64,000 nucleotides of DNA from Bacteroidales bacterium (lineage in GTDB: Bacteria; Bacteroidota; Bacteroidia; Bacteroidales; Muribaculaceae): positions 36,285 through 100,284 of the forward strand of contig JAAVFL010000034.1 in NCBI GenBank assembly GCA_014800795.1, read 5' to 3'. Numbering within the stretch: the first letter of the stretch is position 1; each line of letters begins with the position of its first letter. Positions 44,147 to 53,631 of this stretch are shown one piece after another. The notes beneath the pieces were generated by a model, which worked only from the letters and a program-made list of their open reading frames with translations, searched no databases and was not told where the DNA came from. Both the position numbers and the translations under genes were made by a program.

Positions 44147-44198
44147 ATTGGTTCCGCAACGCCATCAGTTTCGGCTACGGCGGCAAGTATATGGTATT

Positions 44199-44618
44199 TC
44201 AACGGCTGAGCCCGGCGATGAGTTCACCGAACTTGTCGGCGGCTTTCTGCAGGTGCGGACCCACCATCGGACGGAGCATGGCCGGAATTTCCACATCGAT
44301 GAGGGTTTCAACCTGCGATGATGCCGGAGACAAAGCCTTGATATCCATGGTCATGGTGAGAGGTACAGGCGAGGACGCCGTTCTGAATACGATACGCGAG
44401 GGGTGTTCGCGTTTCTGAACACAGAATTCAATGGCACCTACCTGAGGTGTCACTATCTTTATGGTATCGGCGGTGAATTCAACTTCTCCGACAGCCTGAC
44501 GTTGCTCCGGCGACAGGCTGTCGAGGGCACTCTGAAGATGACTCAGATCGCTGAATCGGTTGAACAGTTCCTCCTGAGAGCGTTCGATTGTGCGGGGAGC
44601 GCTTTTGTATGTTGCCAT
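44199..44618 (-). CDS. SRPBCC (START-like) family protein
   Basis: 139 residues, cytoplasmic. The pattern ATYKSAPRTIERSQEELFNRFSDLSHLQSAL, a central beta sheet (FTADTIKIVTPQVGAIEFCVQKRE) and the long C-terminal helix PMVGPHLQKAADKFGELIAGL fit the SRPBCC fold, which binds lipids or other hydrophobic ligands. No ligand can be named. It follows pyrE on the same strand but a terminator lies between them. Confidence 0.82.
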   Translation of the reverse strand: MATYKSAPRTIERSQEELFNRFSDLSHLQSALDSLSPEQRQAVGEVEFTADTIKIVTPQVGAIEFCVQKREHPSRIVFRTASSPVPLTMTMDIKALSPASSQVETLIDVEIPAMLRPMVGPHLQKAADKFGELIAGLSR

Positions 44619-44658
44619 TTATGTAGGTCGGTTAAGTTTGTAGACAGATAAAAAAATA

Positions 44659-44711
44659 GCGGTTGCCGTGCTACACACATCCTGCTGCGGGATAGTGGCT
44701 GTGGCAACCGC
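44659..44711 (-). terminator. Terminator after pyrE
   Basis: GCGGTTGCC (44659-44667) pairs with GGCAACCGC (44703-44711) over a structured loop. On the minus strand it continues as TATTTTTTT, a clear rho-independent end. Confidence 0.82.
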
Positions 44712-44729
44712 TTTATGCGTATGTATTTT

Positions 44730-45383
44730 TTATTCGATTGTAGTGTCGCGGTGAGGAGCCCAATTGGCAGGGTCCTTGCGCCACTGCTGGAGGGTTGCCA
44801 CATCGTTCTTTCCGATGAAGCCAGTGGAGAGTGCGACTTCAAGAAGAGCCTCATAGTTGCTGAGGGTTGTAAGGCGGATGCCAGCTTCATTGAAGCGTTC
44901 CTCGGCAATAGGGAAGCCGTAGGTGAACATTGCCACCATACCTATAACTTCGCCTCCTGCCATACGGATAGCTTCGGCTGCTTTAAGGCTGCTCTGACCG
45001 GTAGAAATGAGATCCTCGATCACCATCACTTTCTGACCGTGGGAAAGTGATCCTTCGATGAGGTTTTCCAAGCCATGATCTTTGGGTGAAGAACGCACAT
45101 AAATGTATGGAACCCCCAGAAGGTCGGCCACCAGAGCGCCCTGGGCGATGGCTCCGGTCGCAACACCTGCGACTACATCGGGCATCTCATAGTTTTCGAG
45201 TATGATGCGTGTCAGCTCGGTTTTTATGAAAGTGCGCACCGAGGGATATGAAAGTGTACGGCGGTTGTCGGTGTATATTGGCGACTGCCAGCCGGAAGCC
45301 CATGTGAATGGATTGTCGGGCTGAAGTTTGATGGCGCTGACTTTCAATAATTTCTCTGCCAGAAGATGTTCGAGCTTTCTCAT
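44730..45383 (-). CDS. pyrE: Orotate phosphoribosyltransferase
   Basis: 217 residues. It makes orotidine 5'-phosphate from orotate and PRPP in pyrimidine synthesis. The PRPP loop is KVMVIEDLISTGQSSLKAAEAI; the family core VVAGVATGAIAQGALVADLLG and FTWASGWQSPIYTDNR near the N-terminus confirm it. A TAAATTTG box lies at 45465-45472. No other pyr gene is adjacent. Confidence 0.96.
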   Translation of the reverse strand: MRKLEHLLAEKLLKVSAIKLQPDNPFTWASGWQSPIYTDNRRTLSYPSVRTFIKTELTRIILENYEMPDVVAGVATGAIAQGALVADLLGVPYIYVRSSPKDHGLENLIEGSLSHGQKVMVIEDLISTGQSSLKAAEAIRMAGGEVIGMVAMFTYGFPIAEERFNEAGIRLTTLSNYEALLEVALSTGFIGKNDVATLQQWRKDPANWAPHRDTTIE

Positions 45384-45464
45384 ATTGTTAATGTCTTAAT
45401 CGGTTCTGTTTTATCGGTTCGTGATGAGGTATTGAGCAATTTGTGAAACCGACTTTTCGGAATG

Positions 45465-45472
45465 CAAATTTA
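45465..45472 (-). promoter_or_regulatory. -7 box of pyrE
   Basis: TAAATTTG on the minus strand, about 80 bases before the ATG; no -33 box at the usual place. Confidence 0.45.
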
Positions 45473-45590
45473 AGTATTTATTTCCGTAATCGCCATATGC
45501 GCGCGCCACTTTTTTCAACCCGTGGCAGGTGATAGTATTTTTAGAAATGTTAAAAAAGGTTTTGCAGATGGCTGTTTTGGAGCAAATGAT

Positions 45591-45598
45591 TACTTTTG
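45591..45598 (+). promoter_or_regulatory. -7 box of the ferredoxin gene
   Basis: TACTTTTG matches TAnnTTTG; the leader would be about 45 bases. A TTTG at 45561-45564 is 26 bases away, too far for the usual spacing. Confidence 0.5.
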
Positions 45599-45648
45599 CA
45601 CATCGAAAAAATCATCTTAGAATTTAATTTCAAAAAAACGAAACAACA

Positions 45649-45819
45649 ATGGCTTACGTAATTACCGACAAATGTGTAGCTTGCGGCACATGCCTCCCCA
45701 ACTGCCCCGTAGAAGCAATCTCGGAAGGTGACATCTATGTAATCGATCCCGACACTTGCATCGAGTGTGGCACTTGCGCTGAGGTTTGCCCCAGCGAAGC
45801 TATCATACCCGGCGAATAA
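45649..45819 (+). CDS. 2[4Fe-4S] ferredoxin, 56 residues
   Basis: Short bacterial-type ferredoxin: MAYVITDKCVACGTCLPNCP and then CIECGTCAEVCPSEAI give two CxxCxxC...CP sets, eight cysteines for two 4Fe-4S clusters. It is a soluble low-potential carrier, for example for pyruvate:ferredoxin oxidoreductase or hydrogenase. It stands alone with its own promoter and terminator and has highly preferred codons, a sign of strong expression. Confidence 0.97.
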   Translation: MAYVITDKCVACGTCLPNCPVEAISEGDIYVIDPDTCIECGTCAEVCPSEAIIPGE

Positions 45820-45838
45820 GAATCCCGTATGATATAAA

Positions 45839-45875
45839 AAGCGGCTCTTGTCTAACCGGCAAAAGCCGCTTTTTT
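45839..45875 (+). terminator. Terminator of the ferredoxin gene
   Basis: 12-bp stem with one mismatch (AAGCGGCTCTTG against CAAAAGCCGCTT) followed by TTTTTT. Confidence 0.88.
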
Positions 45876-45952
45876 AATAATGCCGGTTCTGGTAATACTA
45901 TACTTTATCAGCTCATTTACTTATCATTACCTGCCAATTTTTAGGATCGTAT

Positions 45953-48280
45953 ATGAATAGATTTTTTGCGTCATTAGTTTTCAGTGCGGCAACTCTTTCC
46001 GTGGCGGCACAGACCGAATATGTAAATCCTATGATCGGTACCGACGGTATGGGGCATACTTTTCCGGGTGCCTGCGTACCGATGGGGATCGTTCAGCTCA
46101 GCCCGGATACTGATACAATACCTCATAATATCAACGGAGTATATCAACCCGACGTTTATAAATATTGTGCAGGATATCAGCACACGGACAGCACTATCGT
46201 AGGTTTCAGCCATACGCACATGAGCGGAACCGGGCATTCTGACCTTGGTGACATACTTGTGATGCCGGTGACAGGCTCGCTTAAGTTCAATCCCGGAACG
46301 GCGCAGGATCCCGACGGGGGCTATCGCTCGCGATTCTCCCACGCCAGCGAGCGCTCGCTGCCCGGATATTATGAAGTGATGCTTGATGATTACGGAGTGA
46401 AAGCACGCCTTACGGCTACTCCGCGTGTCGGTGTGCATAGCTATACTTTCCCTACCGGGGAACGCGAGGGACGCATTATGGTCGATCTAAACCACGGCAT
46501 TTACAACTACGACGGGAAAACACTGTGGGGAGCGATGCGCGTCGAGAACGATACGCTTATCACCGGCTACCGTATCACAAACGGATGGGCGCGTACGAAT
46601 TATACCTATTTCGCCATATCCCTCTCCAAGCCATTGAAAAATTACGGTTACCGCGATCTTGCCAAGAGTAATTATGGCGGGGGGTGGCGCAAATTTCCAT
46701 TAGAACGTAATTTCCCGGAGATGGCCGGACGCAAGATGGTGGCTTATTTTGACTTCGACACTTTAGATGATCCCGAACTAACGGTAAAAGTAGCTCTGTC
46801 TGCTACCGGTACGGATGGTGCGCTGCGTAATTTACAGGCTGAGGCAGCCGATAAAGATTTCGATACTATAGCCGGGGAGGCTCTGGAGGCATGGAACGGT
46901 AAATTAGGTTCGATAAAGGTTGAGGGTACTCCCGATCAGAAGGCGATGTTCTATACCTCTTACTATCATACGCTCATCAATCCTTCAGTTTATATGGATG
47001 TCGACGGCCGGTACCGCGGTCTCGACCAGAATATCCATCAGGCCGACGGATTCGATAATTATACTGTTTTCTCATTATGGGATACGTATCGCGCGGAACA
47101 TCCTCTGCTAATGTTGCTATATCCGGAACAGGCCGCCGATATGGCGCAGTCGATGATTCGCCATCAGCAACAGAGCGTTCACGGATTACTTCCGGTATGG
47201 AGCCATATGGCTAACGACAATTGGTGTATGAGCGGCTACCATGCGACATCCGTACTCGCAGATGCTATAACCAAAGGGGCTCCTCTTGATAAAGGTGAAG
47301 CTCTTAAGGCTATGGTGACGACCTCCAATGTCCCATATCTCGACGGCATCGGACAGTATGTGGAACTCGGTTATGTTCCTTACGACCGTAATGGCACTGC
47401 AGCCTCCACCACTCTGGAATATGCCTATGACGACTGGACGATATATCAGACCGCTCTGAAAGCGGGCGATATGGAGACTGCAGCAAGATACCGCGACAGG
47501 GCGCTGAACTATCGCAATGTGTTCGATACTGCCATAGGGTTTGCACGCCCGCGCTATGGCGATGGTAGCTTCAAGGCGGATTTCGATCCGATGCAGACTT
47601 CCGGCGAGGGATTCATCGAAGGCAATTCCTGGAATTTCTCATTTCATGTCCCTCACGATGTGGCCGGATTAATTGAAATCATGGGTGGAGACAAGGTGTT
47701 TGTAAACCGTCTTGACAGTCTTTTTGCCATGCATCTGCCGGCCGAATGTTATGCCGACAACGAGGATGTCACCGAGGATTGCCTGATCGGGGGCTACGTT
47801 CATGGTAATGAACCGAGCCACCACATCCCATATCTCTATGCATGGAGTTCGGAGCCATGGAAGACACAGTACTGGGTGCGCGAGGTGATGAACCGTATGT
47901 ATAAGAATCATATCCGCGGTCTGAGCGGCAATGACGACTGCGGCCAGATGTCGGCATGGTATATTTTCACGGCGATGGGCTTTTATCCCGTATGCCCGGG
48001 AACGGATCAGTATGTTCTGGGGGCTCCCTATATGCCCTATCTGTGTGTTGATCTTCCGAATGGTAAACAGCTTGAGATCAAGGCTCCCGGTGTGAGCGAT
48101 AAAAACAGGTATGTAAAATCTGTAACTCTGAACGGTAAGCCATACGACAAGCTTTACATCACCCACGACGATATAATGAACGGTGGCGTTCTGGAATTCA
48201 GGATGTCATCGACATCCAACCGCAAGCGCGGACTGGACGCCTCGCAGAAACCTTATTCACTCTCTGCTGAGGAGGTGTGA
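45953..48280 (+). CDS. GH92 alpha-mannosidase, canonical type
   Basis: 775 residues with a signal peptide ending SVAAQ. All GH92 landmarks are standard: YVNPMIGTDGMGHTFPGACVP, GFSHTHMSGTG, SLWDTYRAEHPL, EGNSWNFSFHVPHD with the catalytic acid Glu, VHGNEPSHHIPYLYAW, and GNDDCGQMSAWYIFTAMGFYPVCPG with the calcium-linked base. Such enzymes mostly cleave alpha-1,2-mannose from high-mannose N-glycans. It lies 43 bases upstream of a sialate O-acetylesterase gene in the same direction, probably one transcript. Confidence 0.95.
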   Translation: MNRFFASLVFSAATLSVAAQTEYVNPMIGTDGMGHTFPGACVPMGIVQLSPDTDTIPHNINGVYQPDVYKYCAGYQHTDSTIVGFSHTHMSGTGHSDLGDILVMPVTGSLKFNPGTAQDPDGGYRSRFSHASERSLPGYYEVMLDDYGVKARLTATPRVGVHSYTFPTGEREGRIMVDLNHGIYNYDGKTLWGAMRVENDTLITGYRITNGWARTNYTYFAISLSKPLKNYGYRDLAKSNYGGGWRKFPLERNFPEMAGRKMVAYFDFDTLDDPELTVKVALSATGTDGALRNLQAEAADKDFDTIAGEALEAWNGKLGSIKVEGTPDQKAMFYTSYYHTLINPSVYMDVDGRYRGLDQNIHQADGFDNYTVFSLWDTYRAEHPLLMLLYPEQAADMAQSMIRHQQQSVHGLLPVWSHMANDNWCMSGYHATSVLADAITKGAPLDKGEALKAMVTTSNVPYLDGIGQYVELGYVPYDRNGTAASTTLEYAYDDWTIYQTALKAGDMETAARYRDRALNYRNVFDTAIGFARPRYGDGSFKADFDPMQTSGEGFIEGNSWNFSFHVPHDVAGLIEIMGGDKVFVNRLDSLFAMHLPAECYADNEDVTEDCLIGGYVHGNEPSHHIPYLYAWSSEPWKTQYWVREVMNRMYKNHIRGLSGNDDCGQMSAWYIFTAMGFYPVCPGTDQYVLGAPYMPYLCVDLPNGKQLEIKAPGVSDKNRYVKSVTLNGKPYDKLYITHDDIMNGGVLEFRMSSTSNRKRGLDASQKPYSLSAEEV

Positions 48281-48323
48281 CAGCCGTTGACCGGAATTGC
48301 CATAAATTGATACATACGACACC

Positions 48324-49757
48324 ATGAAAACAAGAATTCTTATTGCAGGTATGTTGGCCTGCATGGCCCCGGCCGTTTCGGCGGAGGTGACGTTGCCTCA
48401 TATATTAGGCGACAACATGTTGCTTCAGCAACAGAGCCAGGCGAAGTTGTGGGGAAAGGCCAAGCCCGGATCGAAGGTAACCGTAACACCATCCTGGAAT
48501 GGTAAGAAACATTCTGTCAAGGCCGAGAACGACGGTAGCTGGAGTGTTACAGTCGCAACCCCCGAAGCGTCATTCACCAACTACACGATCACTATCGGTG
48601 ATGGAGATGGCCCGGCAAAGGTTCTGCGCGATGTGCTTGTGGGCGATGTATGGATCTGCTCAGGCCAGAGCAATATGGAGATGCCTCTCAAGGGATTCGG
48701 CTGCCAGGGGGTAGAGGGATCTCTCGACGAGATAATGACGGCCGGCCGGCTGAAGGACCGCATACGCATGTTTAAGGTAGGCTGGGAGCGCTCGTTCGAT
48801 AAGGATCTTGACGACTGTCAGGGTGAGTGGCTGAAAGCCTCATCTTCTACAGTCGGAGATCTGTCGGCGATCGCTTATTTCTACGGGAAATATCTGACCG
48901 ATATACTTGATATACCGGTGGGGGTGATCACTCCCTATTGGGGTGGAACGCGCATAGAAGCGTGGATGCCGCTCGAGACATTGCGCGGATGTGTAACTCC
49001 CGAGCGTTACGAAGCGAAACTTCAGGATACGTTCATGCGTCCCAGCGAGTTGTATTGTGCGATGATCGCGCCGCTGCGCGACTATGCGGCCAAAGGTTTC
49101 ATATGGTATCAGGGGGAGGCGAACCTTGATAATCCCGATCATTACGATATCATGATGGCTGCCATGGTAGACCGCTGGCGCAAGGATTGGGGCGACAACA
49201 ATGCCTCGATGCCTTTCTACTATGCCCAGATAGCCCCATTCAGCTACTGGTGGATGAAAGAGGGCGATTATCCTTCTTTTGTTGAAGCGCAGGTAAGGGC
49301 GCAGGCTCTCATACCTAACTGCGCTATGGCGGCCACCACCGACGTAGGCGACAAGATGCTGATTCATCCACCCCGCAAGCGTGAGGTCGGGCAGCGTATG
49401 GCGTCACTCGCTCTTTCCGGAACATATGGTATCGAGATGGAGGAGACCCGTGTTCCTGTTCTCGAAAAATGGGAGGTGACAGATGGCAAGATCAACATTA
49501 CGCTTAGCAATGCACCCATAGGTCTGTGCCCGCTGATTTCAGAGCCTGTCGCGGGGTTTGAGATCGCCGGTGAGGATCACATCTTCCATCCGGCCAAGGC
49601 TTCGGTATATAATAATCCCAACGGGGTTGTCACCGTATGGAACGATAGCGTTCCTGCTCCGGTGGCAGTACGCTATGCATGGCGCAACTTTCCGGACTGC
49701 AACCTGACTACGCCTCTCGGCATCCCCGTTGCCCCGTTCCGCACGGACAGCTGGTAA
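48324..49757 (+). CDS. Sialate O-acetylesterase-like secreted esterase
   Basis: 477 residues with signal peptide MKTRILIAGMLACMAPAVSA. SASA/SGNH features: an N-terminal beta domain, WICSGQSNMEMPL with likely nucleophile Ser116, VGVITPYWGGTRIEAWMP, FIWYQGEANLDNPDHY and the C-terminal LIHPPRKREVGQRMA with the catalytic His. It would remove O-acetyl groups from sialic acid or other sugars so that exo-glycosidases can act. The residue two before the His is Leu, while the second esterase of the window has Asp there. Confidence 0.9.
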   Translation: MKTRILIAGMLACMAPAVSAEVTLPHILGDNMLLQQQSQAKLWGKAKPGSKVTVTPSWNGKKHSVKAENDGSWSVTVATPEASFTNYTITIGDGDGPAKVLRDVLVGDVWICSGQSNMEMPLKGFGCQGVEGSLDEIMTAGRLKDRIRMFKVGWERSFDKDLDDCQGEWLKASSSTVGDLSAIAYFYGKYLTDILDIPVGVITPYWGGTRIEAWMPLETLRGCVTPERYEAKLQDTFMRPSELYCAMIAPLRDYAAKGFIWYQGEANLDNPDHYDIMMAAMVDRWRKDWGDNNASMPFYYAQIAPFSYWWMKEGDYPSFVEAQVRAQALIPNCAMAATTDVGDKMLIHPPRKREVGQRMASLALSGTYGIEMEETRVPVLEKWEVTDGKINITLSNAPIGLCPLISEPVAGFEIAGEDHIFHPAKASVYNNPNGVVTVWNDSVPAPVAVRYAWRNFPDCNLTTPLGIPVAPFRTDSW

Positions 49758-49788
49758 GTCCTGACAATCATAAACGCGATATACACGG

Positions 49789-49834
49789 TATGCGCCTTGT
49801 AACTCCTTGTCCGACGGAGTTCATAGGGCGCATA
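49789..49834. terminator. Imperfect hairpin between convergent genes
   Basis: TATGCGCC...AACTCC (49789-49806) pairs with GGAGTT...GGGCGCATA (49816-49834) apart from the middle. It lies between the esterase and the CotH gene, with no T-run. Confidence 0.55.
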
Positions 49835-49869
49835 TGTATATTCGGTGTATAGCTGAGGCTATCGGGAGG

Positions 49870-52263
49870 TTACCGTATTATCTTCTTACGTATGCCCGCA
49901 GAGGATTTCTCTATCAGTATGCCGGGGAAGTCTTTGATGTTTCCTCTCACTCTGTTACCCATCAGATCGTAATATTCTTTGCGGCCATTATCTTCCGTTT
50001 TCTCAATAACGGGCAATTGCGTTAATGCTGATTTCAGTCTGATGGTGAAATCGGATGGGTCGGGTATTGTCAGTGTCAGATCAGGGCCGCGGAATTCGGT
50101 CATCACAATGTCTGATTCGATCTCCCATGTGCAGTTCGCTTCCAGTCCGGAAACGGATAGTTCGATACCGCGTGAAATCGGCCATTGGCCGTTGAATTTC
50201 CGCGTCTTCAGTGTCTCTCCGTTCAATGTCAGTCTGACATCGTCTGTAAGTCCCGGATTAAAGCATTCATCAACTATTTCTATGGTGAGATTTATCAGAG
50301 GACCTAAATTGTAATAGTCTGCCAGCATTGATGCGAACAGCGGGCGACGGGCCGATATCCATCCGCGCATCCATTCCATGTTTTCATCGCGTGTCCCGTA
50401 TTCGTTGTCCTGAAGATTCAAGGCCGCATGATATTCCCATACCGGTTCTATCTGCCGGTCCATGTAGTCGATACGTTCCAATACGGTCTCCTCATTCAGG
50501 AAATCGCCCATATAGATAAAACTGCGTTCGAGGAAACTCTCGCGGATATCGTCAAGCTCCATAAGACGGCGGAACAGGAGAGTTCGCGACGGATTGTTTC
50601 CCCAGGTATTGCCTCCGCCGTCATAACCGGGTGTATTGAACCATTCAACGGTGTTGAACGTGGGATTGAGCTGTGTGTCCTGAAATGCATATTTTATGCC
50701 CATGGCGTAGTCGGCATCTTTCATGATTACGCGCCATAGGCCCCCATCTTCGGTGGGTCGCCATAAAATCATGTTATTGCCGGGGAAGTCCGTGTTGTTG
50801 AAAAACATATTGGCCAGATGAATATCCATGATCTCCCGGATATCAATCAATCCGGCATACTCCTCTGAAGTGTGTCCCTCTTCGTTATAGAATTCAACCA
50901 GACTGTTGAAGCTGTCGAGGTCACCCGTTTTCAGCTCGGAGAAGTTCTCAACCATGTCTATATCCTCAAGGCCGTCGTAGTTGGCCCAGACATAGTCGTC
51001 GTTACTTCTCTCTCTCAGATTGAGGATACCGTGGAATTTTCCGTTGACGTAGACTATCGTCGGCTTAACCGCCTGCCAGTCGATATCGGTGTGCATTCCT
51101 ATCGACATCTGGGCAACGGCATCTCTGACATATGTCTCATGATAGTCGTTGCCGGAGTTGCGAAGGTATATCGACTTGAACTGAGCCAGTCCCGGTTTCT
51201 GGTCAGGGAAAAATTCATGATACAGTTTTGATACTCCGAAGCGCTTATTGGCATAAACCATCAGTGGTTTCAGAAACATGTTGCGTGATGAGTTTCCTCC
51301 GATTCTTGTCTCGCAGATCTGATTAATGTCGGCTTGTCGTGAGTCTGTGTCAAAATATTCAAAGTTGATAGGACGTCTCCATTCTCTGTATCGGTTATTG
51401 TGGTATAGCAGCCCGATTTTTGGATCGAAAAGATAACAATCGTCCGTCACTATGGAGATAACGGGCATGCATGAGTCTGGCAACGGCGTGATATAACTAT
51501 GGGTGACAGGCAGCGGAGAGAGGTATCCTTCTTTGAAAAGACGGGCTCTTACGATAGTGTTTTCATTTTCAAAGTTTAGCTCTCCGCCATTCTCAAGAAT
51601 ATCGCTGTCGGTTGTCGGTAAACTGCCATCAAGCGTATAGCGGATTACAGTCCCTTCCGGAGCATCTTCCGGAAGGCTTATTGTCACCGAACTGAATTCG
51701 GGATAAACGCAGCCGGCGTTGCTGAATACGGGATCGCCTAAAAGAAATTCCGAGGTTACGATATCTCCGGTATTTTCAGCTGCCGGAGTAGGTGTAAGCA
51801 TATATCCCCATGTGTTGCCGATGGAGTCTGTGCCATAGGAAATATCGGGCGCAGGAAATGGCGGAAAACTTACCTGATCTATGATCTGCTGATTTTTAAA
51901 AAGGTATACGCTTCCCTTTTTGTCGGACTCAAGCCTGAAATCGGTATGTAATCCATCGTCCTCCTTATCGCAGTAGATCAGAAGGTATTCATGGGCCTCG
52001 AGGTTATATTGAGGTAAGTTGTAGGCTTTTGTATATTTTTCCTTTATACCTATGGCATATCCGGTCAGATCTATCTCTTCTTCACTGTCGTTATATAATT
52101 CCACCCATGAGTCCGGGAAATCTGATGAGATTGGTTCGAGATATGACACAACGTTCGATTGCATCAATTCCGTGATCCTTAATTCTGCTCTGAGAGTGGA
52201 ATAAGCCGACAGGAATAAACCGACGACAGTGATTAGTGAAATTGAGTGGTGAAGCCGTATCAT
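49870..52263 (-). CDS. Secreted lamin-tail / CotH-domain protein
   Basis: 797 residues with a signal peptide (to about residue 26). Residues 27-150 are a lamin-tail domain (ELRITELMQSNV, DSWVELYNDSEEEIDLTGYAI). Residues about 200-265 resemble the chitobiase C-terminal type beta domain (VIRYTLDGSLPTTDS). A CotH kinase-like domain spans about 275-640, with RIGGNSSRNMFLKPLMVYANKRFG, LRERSNDDYVW and IMKDADYAMG. The end YYDLMGNRVRGNIKDFPGIL resembles C-terminal tails of secreted Bacteroidales proteins. CotH proteins can be protein kinases of spore coats; in bacteria like this the role is unknown. Confidence 0.85.
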   Translation of the reverse strand: MIRLHHSISLITVVGLFLSAYSTLRAELRITELMQSNVVSYLEPISSDFPDSWVELYNDSEEEIDLTGYAIGIKEKYTKAYNLPQYNLEAHEYLLIYCDKEDDGLHTDFRLESDKKGSVYLFKNQQIIDQVSFPPFPAPDISYGTDSIGNTWGYMLTPTPAAENTGDIVTSEFLLGDPVFSNAGCVYPEFSSVTISLPEDAPEGTVIRYTLDGSLPTTDSDILENGGELNFENENTIVRARLFKEGYLSPLPVTHSYITPLPDSCMPVISIVTDDCYLFDPKIGLLYHNNRYREWRRPINFEYFDTDSRQADINQICETRIGGNSSRNMFLKPLMVYANKRFGVSKLYHEFFPDQKPGLAQFKSIYLRNSGNDYHETYVRDAVAQMSIGMHTDIDWQAVKPTIVYVNGKFHGILNLRERSNDDYVWANYDGLEDIDMVENFSELKTGDLDSFNSLVEFYNEEGHTSEEYAGLIDIREIMDIHLANMFFNNTDFPGNNMILWRPTEDGGLWRVIMKDADYAMGIKYAFQDTQLNPTFNTVEWFNTPGYDGGGNTWGNNPSRTLLFRRLMELDDIRESFLERSFIYMGDFLNEETVLERIDYMDRQIEPVWEYHAALNLQDNEYGTRDENMEWMRGWISARRPLFASMLADYYNLGPLINLTIEIVDECFNPGLTDDVRLTLNGETLKTRKFNGQWPISRGIELSVSGLEANCTWEIESDIVMTEFRGPDLTLTIPDPSDFTIRLKSALTQLPVIEKTEDNGRKEYYDLMGNRVRGNIKDFPGILIEKSSAGIRKKIIR

Positions 52264-52401
52264 TAACTATGCGACGTAATTTTATTGGGATAGTGGTTGA
52301 GGTATCTCGCAACGTGAAATACTGCGGTTTTTCAAACACATATCGTGGCTATGAACGTCCGGAGGATGTCCCTTCCCCCAATCTTGGTTGCTCAAGAAAT
52401 G

Positions 52402-52409
52402 CAAATTTA
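52402..52409 (-). promoter_or_regulatory. -7 box upstream of the CotH gene
   Basis: TAAATTTG on the minus strand, about 140 bases from the start; no -33 box. The rest of the gap 52264-52534 shows nothing else recognisable. Confidence 0.4.
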
Positions 52410-52534
52410 AGGTTTTTTTGTCGAAAAAGGGGATGTGTCGAGGCTTTTTTACCAGGATTCGTTACTTTTTAGTAAGATTATTCCTGATATGTGCCGGCAA
52501 TGCCATCGGCATAAACGGGAATTGCTGCCGTGGA

Positions 52535-53548
52535 TCAGACTTTCCGGTTGAGGGGAAGTGATGAGAATCGGCGTATGCCGCGGAGATAGTGGGCGGTGAG
52601 GATATTAGTCCGCGACATTGGTAGCCGCAGCAGATTGCGGTCGGGGTGTGATCTGTAGAGGCGGCGCATTATGCGGAAGTCGCGGTGGGCACGGATGATG
52701 GCTCCGGCGTTGGCGAAGTCGAATGTAAGAATAAATTTGGCCCACGCGAGTGTATCGAGAAGCCGCCGGCGCAGCAGGGTGGCGCGTAGGTCGGAGGTCG
52801 GAAGGTTTTTGTGGAGGAGGAGCAGGTTGTTGCGGAAGTTAAGATATGTTTTGCGTGGGTTTGAGGCAGGCAGCGATCCGCCTCCGAGGTGGTATACCAT
52901 AGATGCCGGTATGGCAGCGATGGCATAACCGGCGAGCTGTATGCGCCAGCACAGGTCTATCTCCTCCATGTGTGCGAAAAACTCCTTGTCGAGTCCACCG
53001 ACACGGCGGTAGAGCTCGGTACGCACCATTAGCGCAGCCCCTGTCGCCCAGAAAACCGGTATTGGTGTGTCGTATTGCCCGCGGTCGGTCTCTATCGAAC
53101 CGAATATGCGCCCGCGGCAGAAGGGGTAGCCGTTCCGGTCGAGGAATCCGCCGGAGGCTCCGGCATATTCGAATCTATGTGGCTCGCGGTAGCTTAATAT
53201 CTTGGGCTGACATGCTCCGAGTTCCGGCGTTTCGTCCATTGCTTCCACGAGTGGTTCGAGCCAATGGCGCCCTACAGCCACATCTGAGTTCAGCAATACA
53301 GTATACTGAGAATCAACCTGAGCTATCGCGCGGTTGTAGCCTTCGGCGAATCCGTAATTCTTATCGAATGATATGATGCGCACCATAGGGAATTTCCCGG
53401 CTATCAGGGCAAGTGAATTGTCTGTGCTGCCGTTGTCGGCTACTATTATTTCGGCCATACCTTCAGGGGTATTGTCAACCACGCTCGGAAGAAACTCATC
53501 GAGTAGTTTCGCTCCGTTCCAGTTGAGTATTATGACAGCTACTTTCAT
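52535..53548 (-). CDS. Family 2 glycosyltransferase, rhamnosyltransferase-like
   Basis: 337 residues from the third of three tandem ATG codons (53554, 53551, 53548), giving MKVAVIILNWNGAKLLDEFLP, the standard start; the frame is open up to 53674 but that part has no homology-like pattern. It carries VADNGSTDNS, VLLNSDVAV (DxD-like), VFWATGAALMVRTELYRRVGG and FFAHMEEIDLCWRIQLAGY, typical of GT2 enzymes adding sugars to lipid-linked glycans. It follows the LpxL-like gene, a conserved Bacteroidetes pairing, so it may modify LPS. Confidence 0.88.
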   Translation of the reverse strand: MKVAVIILNWNGAKLLDEFLPSVVDNTPEGMAEIIVADNGSTDNSLALIAGKFPMVRIISFDKNYGFAEGYNRAIAQVDSQYTVLLNSDVAVGRHWLEPLVEAMDETPELGACQPKILSYREPHRFEYAGASGGFLDRNGYPFCRGRIFGSIETDRGQYDTPIPVFWATGAALMVRTELYRRVGGLDKEFFAHMEEIDLCWRIQLAGYAIAAIPASMVYHLGGGSLPASNPRKTYLNFRNNLLLLHKNLPTSDLRATLLRRRLLDTLAWAKFILTFDFANAGAIIRAHRDFRIMRRLYRSHPDRNLLRLPMSRTNILTAHYLRGIRRFSSLPLNRKV

Positions 53549-53631
53549 CATCATTCGGCTACGTGATACGATATATAATATTAAAATAACTGACCTCCGG
53601 CTGTTGTTAACCACCGAAGGCCAATTACATG